Source: Kerstersia gyiorum
Lineage (GTDB): Bacteria; Pseudomonadota; Gammaproteobacteria; Burkholderiales; Burkholderiaceae_B
DNA length: 64,000 nt
Reading direction: 5' to 3'
NCBI RefSeq assembly: GCF_004216755.1
Contig: NZ_SGWZ01000006.1
Location: 62,001 to 126,000 of the forward strand
This document shows, piece by piece, positions 1-7,591 of this stretch. The position numbers were made by a program, and so were the translations under genes. The notes under the pieces are model-generated. The model saw only the letters and a list, made by a program, of their open reading frames with translations. It had not been told where the DNA came from and did no database searches. Within the stretch, counting starts at the first letter, position 1. The number at the start of each line of letters is the position of its first letter.

Positions 1-1
1 G

Positions 2-37
2 GTAGAAGCCATCCTGGCCACGCTCGACGCTTATTGA
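2..37 (+). CDS. 3' end of an upstream gene (partial, unidentified)
   Basis: An open frame enters from the left edge and ends at TGA 35-37, giving only the last 11 residues (VEAILATLDAY). It is 28 bases from the ybgC start and on the same strand, so it could be the gene before the Tol-Pal operon. Too little is visible to name it, and I cannot exclude a chance open frame. Confidence 0.3.
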   Translation, partial: VEAILATLDAY

Positions 38-65
38 TCCCTTACCCCGTCCGCAGGACTCAACC

Positions 66-497
66 ATGGTTCCCTCCCAAGCTACCCCTGCAGGCGAAAC
101 GCTGGCAGTCCGTGTCTACTACGAAGACACGGACGCCGGTGGTGTCGTCTTCTATGCAAACTATCTGAAGTTCATGGAACGCGCCCGCACGGAATGGCTG
201 CGCCGGCTGGGCGTGAACCAGGCCGAATATGCCCGCGAGACGGGCGCCGTGTTCGTGGTGCGCGAAGTCAGCATCCAGTACCGGCGTTCTGCGCGCCTCG
301 ATGACCTGCTCACGATACGCAGCCGCATCACCCGCATCGGCGGCGCATCCGTCGATTTTTTTCAGGAAGTCCTGCGCGGTACGGAACTGCTGGCCACCAG
401 CACCATCCAAGTCTGTTGCGTCAACGTTGACACCATGCGGCCCATGCCTGTGCCTGAGCCGCTGCGCTCCACTTTGCTCACTTTCATTTCGGAATAA
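66..497 (+). CDS. ybgC: YbgC-type acyl-CoA thioesterase of the Tol-Pal operon
   Basis: A 143-residue single-domain hotdog-fold thioesterase. The family signature YYEDTDAGGVV is at residues 18-28, with the catalytic aspartate as the second D (Asp23), followed by ANYLKFMERART. Where many homologues have His after the VVY, this one has Tyr (VVFYANY). YbgC enzymes hydrolyse acyl-CoA in the cytoplasm and are linked to membrane lipid metabolism. It is the first gene of a tight ybgC-tolQ-tolR-tolA run (14 bases to tolQ), the order conserved across proteobacteria. The ATG at 66 precedes the first conserved strand at a normal distance. Confidence 0.93.
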   Translation: MVPSQATPAGETLAVRVYYEDTDAGGVVFYANYLKFMERARTEWLRRLGVNQAEYARETGAVFVVREVSIQYRRSARLDDLLTIRSRITRIGGASVDFFQEVLRGTELLATSTIQVCCVNVDTMRPMPVPEPLRSTLLTFISE

Positions 498-511
498 CGG
501 AATCACCCTCC

Positions 512-1192
512 ATGGCATCCTCCTCCGCCGATATGTCGATACTGTCACTGATCCTGAACGCCAGCATTCCGGTTCAGGTCATCATGCTGCTGCTGGTATT
601 GATTTCCATCCTGTCCTGGACCTTCATCTTCGGCAAACGCAGCACGCTGCGCCGCGAGCAGGCACTGACGCGCCGCTTCGAAAACGATTTCTGGTCCGGT
701 GGCGACCTCAACATGCTGCAGCAATCCATCAGCACCCACCGCAACGAACATGGCGCCCTGGCGCGCATCTTTGACGCCGGCATGACGGAATTCACCAAAG
801 TGCGCCGCAATCCGCCCGCCGACCACGCCGCCCTGCTGGACGGCCCGAACCGCGCCATGCGCGCCGCCTACCAGCGCGAAGTCGACAGCCTGGAATCGAA
901 CCTGAACTTCCTGGCGTCGGCCGGCTCCGTCAGCCCCTATATCGGCCTGCTGGGCACGGTCTGGGGCATCATGCACGCCTTCGTGGGCCTGGCCCATGTG
1001 CAACAGGCCACGCTGGCATCGGTCGCGCCCGGCATCGCCGAAGCCCTGATCGCCACCGCCATCGGCCTCTTTGCAGCCATTCCCGCCGTGGTCGCCTACA
1101 ACCGCTACACCCACGACATTGACCGTCTGGCGCTGCGGTTCGAAAACTTCATGGACGAGTTCCTCAACATCCTCCAACGTCAGGTGCGCTGA
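512..1192 (+). CDS. tolQ: TolQ, inner-membrane motor subunit of Tol-Pal
   Basis: A 226-residue MotA/TolQ/ExbB family proton-channel protein. The N-terminal membrane helix lies at about residues 20-40, and a second and third helix at about 130-155 and 165-190, with the typical glycine-rich stretch SPYIGLLGTVWGIMHAF starting the second. With TolR it forms the proton-motive-force-driven stator that energises TolA, needed for outer-membrane constriction during division and envelope stability. Its TGA overlaps the tolR ATG by one base (TGATG), which implies translational coupling. ExbB is the main alternative, but the ybgC/tolA/tolB context settles it. Confidence 0.96.
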   Translation: MASSSADMSILSLILNASIPVQVIMLLLVLISILSWTFIFGKRSTLRREQALTRRFENDFWSGGDLNMLQQSISTHRNEHGALARIFDAGMTEFTKVRRNPPADHAALLDGPNRAMRAAYQREVDSLESNLNFLASAGSVSPYIGLLGTVWGIMHAFVGLAHVQQATLASVAPGIAEALIATAIGLFAAIPAVVAYNRYTHDIDRLALRFENFMDEFLNILQRQVR

Positions 1193-1647
1193 TGGCATCA
1201 CTACGCTCGCGTGGTGGCCGCGGCGGCCGCCGCCTGAAAAACGAGATCAACGTCGTTCCGTATATCGACGTCATGCTGGTGCTGCTGGTCATCTTCATGG
1301 TGACCGCGCCGCTGATCACGCCCGGGCTGATCAACCTGCCCACGGTGGGACAGGCCGACCAGATTCCCAGCACACCGCTGGAAATCCAGCTGGAAGCGGA
1401 CGGCAAGCTCGGCCTGCGCATGCGCGAAGCGGGCGCCGAAGTCGAAAGCATCAACCGCGCCGACCTGGTGTCCGCCGTACTGGGTCGCCTGACCCCGGAT
1501 ACGCCGGTCGTCATTGCCGCCGACGGCAAAGTGCCCTACGAAGAGGTCATGAAAGTCATGGATACCCTGCGCGCCGCCGGTGTCGCGCGCCTGGGCCTGC
1601 TGGTGGACCAGCAGGCGTCCGACAACAGCAAGACTGGCAAGCGCTGA
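1192..1647 (+). CDS. tolR: TolR, inner-membrane motor subunit of Tol-Pal
   Basis: A 151-residue ExbD/TolR family protein: a basic cytoplasmic start, one transmembrane helix at about residues 21-42 carrying the conserved channel aspartate (Asp26 in PYIDVMLVLLVIF), and a periplasmic domain ending in the TolR-type segment KVPYEEVMKVMDTLRAAG. It is coupled to tolQ by a one-base overlap and followed 10 bases later by tolA. Length and order are ordinary for the family. Confidence 0.96.
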   Translation: MASLRSRGGRGGRRLKNEINVVPYIDVMLVLLVIFMVTAPLITPGLINLPTVGQADQIPSTPLEIQLEADGKLGLRMREAGAEVESINRADLVSAVLGRLTPDTPVVIAADGKVPYEEVMKVMDTLRAAGVARLGLLVDQQASDNSKTGKR

Positions 1648-1657
1648 GCCCTGAATC

Positions 1658-2845
1658 ATGAAATCCTCACGCGATCCCGATCCTAACGTGATACCTGACG
1701 ACGACGCGCCCAAGCTGCCGCGCAAGGCATTGGTGCAATCCCTGCTGGCGCACGGCGTGCTGGCGCTGCTGGTCGTCGTCGGCATGTGGCGCAGCAAGGA
1801 CGATTCGCGCCCGATACAGGTAGAAATGTGGGCGCCGGGCGACAGCCCCAATGCCGGCCAGCCAGAATCGGCACCGTCCGAACCGGCGCCGCCCAAGCCT
1901 GCCCCCAAACCCGAGCCGCAACCAGAACCGAAGCCGGAGCCTCCCGCTCCGCCACCACCGCCTCCCCCGCCACCGCCCAAGCCTCCCGAGGAACAGGCGC
2001 CCGACCCTGAAATCGCCCTTGAAGAAAAACGCAAGGCCGAGGAAGCTCGCAAGGCGGAAGATGCGCGCAAGGCAGAGGCCGCCCGCAAGGCGGAAGAAGC
2101 ACGCAAGGAAGAAGAGGCCAGGAAGGCCGAGGAAAACCGCCGGGCGCAGGAAGCCCGCCGCGCGGAAGAGGCGCGCCGCGCCGAAGAAATCCGCAAGGCG
2201 GAAGAAGCGCGCAAGGCAGAAGAATCCAAGAAGGCCGAGGATGCCCGCAAGGCCGAAGAGGCACGCCGCGCTGCCGAGGCCCGGCGAGCCGAGGAAGCCC
2301 GACGCGCAGAAGAAGCCAAGAAAGCTGAAGAGGCCAAGAAAGCCGAGGACGCCCGCAAGGCAGAAGAAGCCCGTCGCGCCGAGCAGGCGCGCCGCGCCGA
2401 AGAAACCCGCAAGGCAGAAGAAGCGCGCAAGGCAGAAGCCGCCCGCAAGGCAGCCGAAGCCAAGGCAGAACGCGACCGCCAGTTGCGCGACGCCATGCGC
2501 GGTGACGTGCTGGGTGCTGCCGGCCTGCCGGGCGGCGCTGCCAACCGCAACCAGGCTGGCGGCGGCGACGACAGCGGCTACGCCGCCCAAGTCCGGGCGT
2601 GCATCAAGGCCGGCGTCTCCTTCCACCCGACCGCCGAACAATTGAACGGCGGCAATCCGGCGGCCGAATTCGTGGTGCAGCTGAACCAGAGCGGCCAGGT
2701 GCTGAATGTCGGCCTGCGGCGCTCGTCAGGCATAGCCACCTTCGACCGCGCAGTGGAGACCGGCATCCGGCGTTGCAGCTTCCCGCGCCCGCCGTCGGGC
2801 AAGTACCCCGAGCGCATCGACGTCATTTATCGTCCGAACGACTGA
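1658..2845 (+). CDS. tolA: TolA, envelope-spanning energy-transducing protein
   Basis: A 395-residue protein with the three-part TolA layout. A membrane anchor is at about residues 27-45; a proline-rich stretch at about 70-115 contains a run of nine prolines; a long Ala/Lys/Glu/Arg helical rod of EARKAEE-type repeats covers about 120-285; and the globular C-terminal domain, about 300-395, carries the TonB-like ending (SSGIATFDRAVETGI, then SGKYPERIDVIYRPND). TolA links the TolQR motor to TolB and Pal across the periplasm. The rod creates long repetitive open frames on both strands that are not genes. A second copy of the last 18 or so codons lies just before tolB (see separate entry). Confidence 0.95.
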   Translation: MKSSRDPDPNVIPDDDAPKLPRKALVQSLLAHGVLALLVVVGMWRSKDDSRPIQVEMWAPGDSPNAGQPESAPSEPAPPKPAPKPEPQPEPKPEPPAPPPPPPPPPPKPPEEQAPDPEIALEEKRKAEEARKAEDARKAEAARKAEEARKEEEARKAEENRRAQEARRAEEARRAEEIRKAEEARKAEESKKAEDARKAEEARRAAEARRAEEARRAEEAKKAEEAKKAEDARKAEEARRAEQARRAEETRKAEEARKAEAARKAAEAKAERDRQLRDAMRGDVLGAAGLPGGAANRNQAGGGDDSGYAAQVRACIKAGVSFHPTAEQLNGGNPAAEFVVQLNQSGQVLNVGLRRSSGIATFDRAVETGIRRCSFPRPPSGKYPERIDVIYRPND

Positions 2846-2859
2846 GCGGAGCCGGTGCG

Positions 2860-3177
2860 ATGAACAGCCTTCACGCAAACGTCCCGCAGGCAGCCGAGCC
2901 CCGTGCCGGGGCGTCGCTGCCTGCGATACACGCGCAACGAATCGTGACAGCTGCGTCATACTGGCCCGCCCCTGCCCGAGGTATTCTATCCGCCCGGCAT
3001 CCATGCCTCACCGCCCGTCCCGACAGCCAACAGCAAGCGGTACGGCCTGGCGGCAGGAAGGCCCGTTTCCCCCTATTCGAATACGCCACGGCGGCTCCGG
3101 CCCCATGGCGACGTTCCCCGCCGGTATCCGGCAAGTACCCTGAAACGATAGATGTAAGCTATCGTCTATACGATTGA
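2860..3177 (+). CDS. Small ORF ending in a diverged copy of the TolA C-terminus
   Basis: A 105-codon frame between tolA and tolB. ATG 2860 has a good Shine-Dalgarno sequence (GGAG 2848-2851, 8 bases away). The first 85 or so residues are Arg/Ala/Pro-rich and resemble nothing I recognise. The last residues read SGKYPETIDVSYRLYD and match the TolA end SGKYPERIDVIYRPND, in frame and with the stop in the same place. Most codon differences are synonymous and shift toward A/T. It may be a translated chimaera, or untranslated filler left by a recombination event at the tolA 3' end. Confidence 0.4.
   Translation: MNSLHANVPQAAEPRAGASLPAIHAQRIVTAASYWPAPARGILSARHPCLTARPDSQQQAVRPGGRKARFPLFEYATAAPAPWRRSPPVSGKYPETIDVSYRLYD
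3119..3177 (+). pseudogene. Remnant of a second tolA 3' end
   Basis: This segment repeats the last codons of tolA (about 2788-2845) with its stop codon. It is followed by a GGAG ribosome site and an ATG (the tolB start), just as the real tolA end is followed by GGAG and the ATG at 2860. The copies differ at many third positions while the protein is largely kept, so this is not a fresh tandem duplication. An allelic replacement scar, with a tail from a different tolA lineage, is the simplest reading. Confidence 0.6.
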
Positions 3178-3196
3178 AGATCAGGAGCGCAACAAC

Positions 3197-4522
3197 ATGA
3201 CTTTCCCGCCTCTCATACTGGCCTACCGAAACCGGCAGAATCTGCTGGCAAGCTGGATGCAACGGCTGCTCGGCCTGCTGGTGCTGGCTGCCATGTTCCT
3301 GGCCCTGCCCACCGCCCATGCGCAACTGCGCGTGGATATCTCCGGCACCGGCGCGCAGCAATATCCGATCGCCATTGCCGACTTCAGCGACGACCCCGCA
3401 GGCCGGGAAATTTCCCAGGTCATCCGCGCAGACTTGTCCCGCACCGGCCAGTTCCGCCTGATTTCCACCGGGGCGGCGCAACCGCGCTCGGGCGATGAAA
3501 TCAATTTCGCCGAGTGGCGTGACCGTGGCGCCGACACGCTGGCCTATGGCACCGTCACCCAGGCTGGCGGCCGCTACGAAGTGCGCTATCACCTGGTCGA
3601 CACCGTGCTGGCCAGCCAGCTGGATGCCGCCGTGTTCTCCGGCACCGCGCAGGAACTGCGCCGCATCGCTCACCAAATCGCCGACCGCATCTATGAAAAG
3701 ATCACCGGTGTGCGCGGCGTGTTCTCCACCCGTCTGGCCTATGTACTCAAGCAAGGCAACACCTATGAACTGCAGATTGCGGACGCCGACGGCCAGAACC
3801 CGCGCGTGGCGCTGCGTTCGCGCGAACCCATCATTTCGCCGACCTGGTCGCCCGACGGCAAGAAGCTGGCCTATGTGAGCTTCGAATCCGGCAAGCCCGT
3901 GGTGTATTCCCACACGCTGGCCACCCGTGAACGCCATGCCGTCGCCAACTACAAGGGCAGCAACTCCGCCCCGGCCTGGTCGCCCGACGGCAACCAGCTG
4001 GCCGTGGTCCTGACGCGCGACGGCCTGTCTCAGGTCTACGTGGTCAATGCGGATGGCTCCAACCTGCGGCGCGTGACCCGTTCGCCGCTGATCGACACGG
4101 AACCTGTGTTCGCCCCCGACGGTCAAAGCCTGTACTTCACCAGTGATCGGGCCGGAAGCCCCCAGATTTATCAAGTAAATTTGGATGGGAGCAACACTCG
4201 TCGTGTCACATTCAATGGAAATTACAACATTTCTCCGAGGGTTTCCCCCGACGGACGACGCTTGCTGTACATTTCGAGGCGCGAAGGCGGTTTCCGGGTC
4301 GCCATGCTTGACTTGGCCACGGGAACGGAAACGCTGTTGACCAACGGCAGCGATGACCAGTCCCCCAGTTTCTCGCCCAACGGCCAGCAAGTGTTGTACG
4401 CTGCCGTGAATGGCGGTCGTGGTGTTCTGTCAGCCGTATCCAGCGATGGCCGCGTCCGCCAGACGCTCTCCGTGTTGAACGGGGAAGTCCGTGAGCCGAC
4501 CTGGGGACCGTTTCCGCAGTAA
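3197..4522 (+). CDS. tolB: TolB, periplasmic beta-propeller of Tol-Pal
   Basis: A 441-residue secreted protein. A signal peptide ends near residue 36 (ALPTAHA before QLRVDISG). An N-terminal TolB domain follows, then a six-bladed propeller shown by repeated blade motifs: SPTWSPDGKKLAYVS, SAPAWSPDGNQLAVV, EPVFAPDGQSLYFTS, SPRVSPDGRRLLYIS and SPSFSPNGQQVLYA. TolB binds Pal and the TolA C-terminal domain in the periplasm. The SD sequence CAGGAG lies about 9 bases before the ATG. The signal peptide starts rather late, so initiation at the internal Met20 is possible but lacks a better ribosome site. Confidence 0.95.
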   Translation: MTFPPLILAYRNRQNLLASWMQRLLGLLVLAAMFLALPTAHAQLRVDISGTGAQQYPIAIADFSDDPAGREISQVIRADLSRTGQFRLISTGAAQPRSGDEINFAEWRDRGADTLAYGTVTQAGGRYEVRYHLVDTVLASQLDAAVFSGTAQELRRIAHQIADRIYEKITGVRGVFSTRLAYVLKQGNTYELQIADADGQNPRVALRSREPIISPTWSPDGKKLAYVSFESGKPVVYSHTLATRERHAVANYKGSNSAPAWSPDGNQLAVVLTRDGLSQVYVVNADGSNLRRVTRSPLIDTEPVFAPDGQSLYFTSDRAGSPQIYQVNLDGSNTRRVTFNGNYNISPRVSPDGRRLLYISRREGGFRVAMLDLATGTETLLTNGSDDQSPSFSPNGQQVLYAAVNGGRGVLSAVSSDGRVRQTLSVLNGEVREPTWGPFPQ

Positions 4523-4682
4523 CTAAAGACTAATGGCCATGGCTAACATGCCAACAGGAAGTGCCTGTCCGCGCAGCCTCTAATACACGACCAACCGATC
4601 GTGCGGCAATGCGGGCAGGAGAACCTGCTGGCACCATGCTTACAAACGTGTGTATCTCCCCTATCTGATTTAAGGAAATAAC

Positions 4683-5210
4683 ATGAGATCGCGCTTCGTC
4701 AAATTTTCCTCCCTGCTGGCCCTGAGTGCAGCGCTGGCCGCCTGCAGCAGCGTACCGCTCGATGATTCCGCCAACAGCGGCGCAAACCAGGGCTCGACCG
4801 GTTCGTCCACCGGCGCCATCGGCGGCGGCAACGCCTCCGGCCAGATCCTGGACCCGTTCAACCCGCAAAGCGTGCTGGCCCAGCAACGCTCGGTGTTCTT
4901 CGAGTTCGACAGCTACGCTGTGCCTGAGCAATACCGTGAACTGATCGAAACGCACGCCGGCTACCTGCGCGCCAACGGCAACCAGCAAGTCGTGCTGGAA
5001 GGCAACACCGACGTCCGTGGCGGCGCCGAGTACAACCTGGCCCTGGGCCAGCGCCGTGCCGAAGCCGTGCGCCGCATGATGACGCTGCTGGGCGTCAACG
5101 ACGGCCAGATCGAAACCATCAGCTTGGGCAAGGAAAAGCCGCGCAGCACCGGCACGTCCGAAGCCGACCACGCTGAAAACCGCCGCGTCGATATCCAGTA
5201 TCGCCGCTAA
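4683..5210 (+). CDS. pal: Pal, peptidoglycan-associated lipoprotein
   Basis: A 175-residue lipoprotein. Lipobox LAAC places the lipidated cysteine at residue 21; a Ser/Gly-rich linker runs to about residue 65, and an OmpA-like peptidoglycan-binding domain covers about 75-175, with the conserved EGNTDVRGGAEYN and LGQRRAEAVRR segments and a C-terminal RRVDIQYRR. Pal tethers the outer membrane to peptidoglycan and is released by TolB. The 160-base gap after tolB holds no gene; an SD-like AAGGAAAT precedes the start. Confidence 0.96.
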   Translation: MRSRFVKFSSLLALSAALAACSSVPLDDSANSGANQGSTGSSTGAIGGGNASGQILDPFNPQSVLAQQRSVFFEFDSYAVPEQYRELIETHAGYLRANGNQQVVLEGNTDVRGGAEYNLALGQRRAEAVRRMMTLLGVNDGQIETISLGKEKPRSTGTSEADHAENRRVDIQYRR

Positions 5211-5263
5211 GCCCAACGGCGCGCCCTCGTGGCGCGCCTCGCAGATCCAGGAGCACCGTGATC

Positions 5264-5953
5264 ATGACCGTATCGACTTCATCCCTGCGCAAGCACCTGC
5301 TGTCAGCCAGCATCCTGGCCATATTGGCCACCCCGCTGACGGCGCATGCCTTCGCTGATGACGATGCGCGACGCGCAATCCTGGAACTGCGCCAGCAAGT
5401 CCGGCAGCTGACCGAGCAGAACCAACGCGCGCAGCTGCAGCTGGCCGACCAGATCGACGCCCTGCAGCTGGAAGTGATGCGTTTGCGCGACCAGGTCGAG
5501 CATGCCTCCCGTTCGGCGCAACAGGCCATGGAGCAAAGCGCACCCAAGCCCGCCGCGAATACCGAGGACAGTGCAGCCGACCCGCAGGAACAGGCTGCCT
5601 ATGACGGCGCCATCAACCTGTTCCGCAATGGTCAGTACGGCGAAGCCTCCGAGGCCCTGAACGCGTTTGTCGTGCTTTATCCCGACAGCTCGCTGGCTCC
5701 CAGCGCCCGGTTCTATCAGGGCAGCAGCCGCTATGCACAGAAGGACTACAAGGGCGCAGTGACGCTGCTGGAAGACATGGTCAACACCTTCCCCAGCAGC
5801 CAGCGCGCCCCGGATGCGCTGCTCGTCATTGCCGGCAGCAAAGTGGAACTGAACGATCGCGCCGGCGCCAAGGCGGCGCTGCAGCGCATCGTCAAAGACT
5901 ACCCCACGACGCCGGCGGCCGAAACTGCCGCCAAGCGCCTGCAACTGCTCTGA
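5264..5953 (+). CDS. cpoB: CpoB (YbgF), periplasmic coordinator of PBP1B and Tol
   Basis: A protein of 229 residues from ATG 5264. The GTG at 5258 is also in frame, but the SD (CCAGGAGC, 5247-5254) spaces better with the ATG. It has a signal peptide ending at TAHA, a coiled coil at about residues 25-80 (LRQQVRQLTEQNQRAQLQL type), a linker, and tetratricopeptide repeats at about 105-229 (AINLFRNGQYGEASEAL, AQKDYKGAVTLLEDMV). CpoB couples Tol energy to peptidoglycan synthesis at the septum and trimerises through the coiled coil. It is the last Tol-Pal gene here. Confidence 0.93.
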   Translation: MTVSTSSLRKHLLSASILAILATPLTAHAFADDDARRAILELRQQVRQLTEQNQRAQLQLADQIDALQLEVMRLRDQVEHASRSAQQAMEQSAPKPAANTEDSAADPQEQAAYDGAINLFRNGQYGEASEALNAFVVLYPDSSLAPSARFYQGSSRYAQKDYKGAVTLLEDMVNTFPSSQRAPDALLVIAGSKVELNDRAGAKAALQRIVKDYPTTPAAETAAKRLQLL

Positions 5954-5957
5954 TACC

Positions 5958-6629
5958 TTGCCAGCTCCAAGAAATACGCCCGCCGACACACGCCGCGCCA
6001 CAGCGGCGACCGCCGACAGGCAAGCCGACGCTGGCCAGCACTCAGGCGGGCACCGTGAAGACCCACGCTATACCCTGATCGACCTGCCGTTCCGGCTGCG
6101 CACATTGCGCCGCCAGCACCAGCTTTCTCTGGCAGCGCTGGCACTGCGTACATCACTGACCCGCAGCTACCTGTCCAAGCTGGAACGCGGCCTCAGCAAT
6201 CCTTCAGACACCACCATCGAGCAGTTGGCGCATGCCTATGGCCTGACGCGCGACCAACTGCTGGGCTCCGGCCCCGAAGGCCTGGATGAAATCGTCAGCG
6301 TGGTCCGTGTGGCGGATCGCCAGCCCATGATACGGACCGGCAGTTCGCTTGGTTACCAATACCAGGCACTGGCTGGCAAGCGCCGCATCCGTTCCATGCA
6401 GCCCGTAGTGGTTGTACCGCCTCGGGAATTTCCCGACCGCCAAGCCGCCCAGCCCCATGAGGGCGAGGAATTCATGCTGGTCATCCATGGCGCAGTCGAA
6501 CTCATGGTGGGCTCGCGTGTCTGGCGCCTGGAAAGCGGTGACGCCGTGTATTTCGACGCCACGCTGCCGCACCGCATGCGTACCGTCAGCCGCCAGGACG
6601 CCGAAGTTCTGGTCGTCGGCTCGCGCTAG
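5958..6629 (+). CDS. XRE-type regulator with C-terminal cupin domain
   Basis: A DNA-binding helix-turn-helix (about residues 47-102; LAALALRTSLTRSYLSKLERG) is followed by a small cupin domain (about 150-220; HEGEEFMLVIHGAVELMVG). Such one-component regulators usually sense a small metabolite in the cupin and repress or activate neighbouring metabolic genes. The start is unclear: no in-frame ATG or GTG precedes the helix-turn-helix, and the earliest usable start is TTG 5958, without a clear SD and 4 bases after cpoB. It may therefore be translationally coupled to cpoB. The target is unknown. Confidence 0.75.
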   Translation: MPAPRNTPADTRRATAATADRQADAGQHSGGHREDPRYTLIDLPFRLRTLRRQHQLSLAALALRTSLTRSYLSKLERGLSNPSDTTIEQLAHAYGLTRDQLLGSGPEGLDEIVSVVRVADRQPMIRTGSSLGYQYQALAGKRRIRSMQPVVVVPPREFPDRQAAQPHEGEEFMLVIHGAVELMVGSRVWRLESGDAVYFDATLPHRMRTVSRQDAEVLVVGSR

Positions 6630-6849
6630 CCCCCCTGCCGGGCATGCCGCCGGCATCACCTGTTCCGTTCCTCTGCTCCTCCTCTGCCGACGCGGCAAAG
6701 CCGTGCGCGAACCGCCGTGGAACGGCATCTGCCCCGCATCATTGCCCGCAGGCATGTACCTGCCGGGAAATTCCGGAATTTGGAAATGTTACGTACGTTC
6801 AAGACTGCCGCGTTTTACAATGGCAGGGCTTTCACACACGATACTTTCC

Positions 6850-7527
6850 ATGCGAAATTTCCCCACACGCCTCACCGAAGGCTATCGTTCCTTCCTCTCC
6901 GGCCGCTTTCCCAGTGAACGCAAACGCTACAAGAACCTGGCCGAGAAAGGACAACACCCTGAAATTCTGGTCATCGGTTGCTGTGATTCCCGGGTCTCCC
7001 CGGAAGTGATTTTCGATGCAGGCCCCGGCGAACTGTTCGTCGTCCGCAACGTTGCCAATCTGGTTCCCCCTTACGAACCCGATTCCGAGTCCTATCACGG
7101 CACCAGCGCCGCCATCGAGTTCGCCGTGGAAGGCCTGGAAGTCAAGCACATCGTCGTGCTCGGCCATGCCTCCTGCGGCGGCATCGCCTCGTTCTACGAC
7201 CGGGCCCAGCCCCTGACTGCCGGTAATTTCATAGGCAAATGGATGTCGCAGATCGCCACTACCGCCGATCAGCTGGGCACGCTGCCTGACGATCGTACGC
7301 ACGCGCTGCGCAAGCTGGAACTGGCCGTCATCGAACACAGCCTGAAGAACCTGCTGACCTTCCCGTCGATCCGCACACGGGTGGAAGCCGGCACGCTCAA
7401 GCTGCATGGCACGTATTTCGGCGTCGCGACCGGCCTGCTGTTCCTGCGTGATGCGGAAAGTGGCGGCTTCCTGCCCGTACTCGAAGACGAAGCCATCGCC
7501 GCCCTGCAGCAACAGGCGGACGACTGA
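6850..7527 (+). CDS. Beta-class carbonic anhydrase
   Basis: A 225-residue zinc enzyme catalysing CO2/bicarbonate interconversion in the cytoplasm. The beta-class zinc signature is complete: Cys44-x-Asp46-x-Arg48 (GCCDSRV), His106 and Cys109 (LGHASCGG). Length is typical of the plant/E. coli Can type. ATG 6850 is chosen because MRNFPTRLTEGYRSFL matches the usual family start; an in-frame ATG at 6820 would add ten atypical residues. It stands alone, with 220 gene-free bases upstream and recQ converging downstream. Confidence 0.92.
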   Translation: MRNFPTRLTEGYRSFLSGRFPSERKRYKNLAEKGQHPEILVIGCCDSRVSPEVIFDAGPGELFVVRNVANLVPPYEPDSESYHGTSAAIEFAVEGLEVKHIVVLGHASCGGIASFYDRAQPLTAGNFIGKWMSQIATTADQLGTLPDDRTHALRKLELAVIEHSLKNLLTFPSIRTRVEAGTLKLHGTYFGVATGLLFLRDAESGGFLPVLEDEAIAALQQQADD

Positions 7528-7530
7528 GCC

Positions 7531-7570
7531 TGCGCCAACGCGCCCCGCGCACCCTGGGCGCGCTGGCGCA
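7531..7570. terminator. GC-rich hairpin between convergent genes
   Basis: TGCGCCA...GCGCCC pairs with GGGCGC...TGGCGCA between the carbonic anhydrase stop and the recQ stop. There is no T-run on either side, so termination activity is only inferred from position. Confidence 0.35.
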
Positions 7571-7591
7571 ACCTGGACGAACCTGCCGGCG

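Noticed and set aside
2030..2470. Apparent minisatellite of GCAAGGCGGAAGAAGC-like units
   Set aside because: It is the coding sequence of the TolA helical rod; units vary at codon level and stay in frame, as expected for the family.
1201..2550. Long minus-strand open frame of 449 codons antisense to tolA
   Set aside because: It mirrors the Ala/Lys/Glu rod repeats of tolA, giving low-complexity Ala/Ser/Arg protein with no ribosome site; a by-product of GC-rich codon use.
3008..4390. Minus-strand frame of 460 codons antisense to tolB
   Set aside because: tolB is unmistakable on the other strand; the antisense product has no recognisable domain or start signal.
6785..6822. TACAAT and ATG just before the carbonic anhydrase as promoter or earlier start
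   Set aside because: TACAAT lacks a matching -35 hexamer at proper distance, and the earlier ATG adds residues unlike the family; left uncalled.
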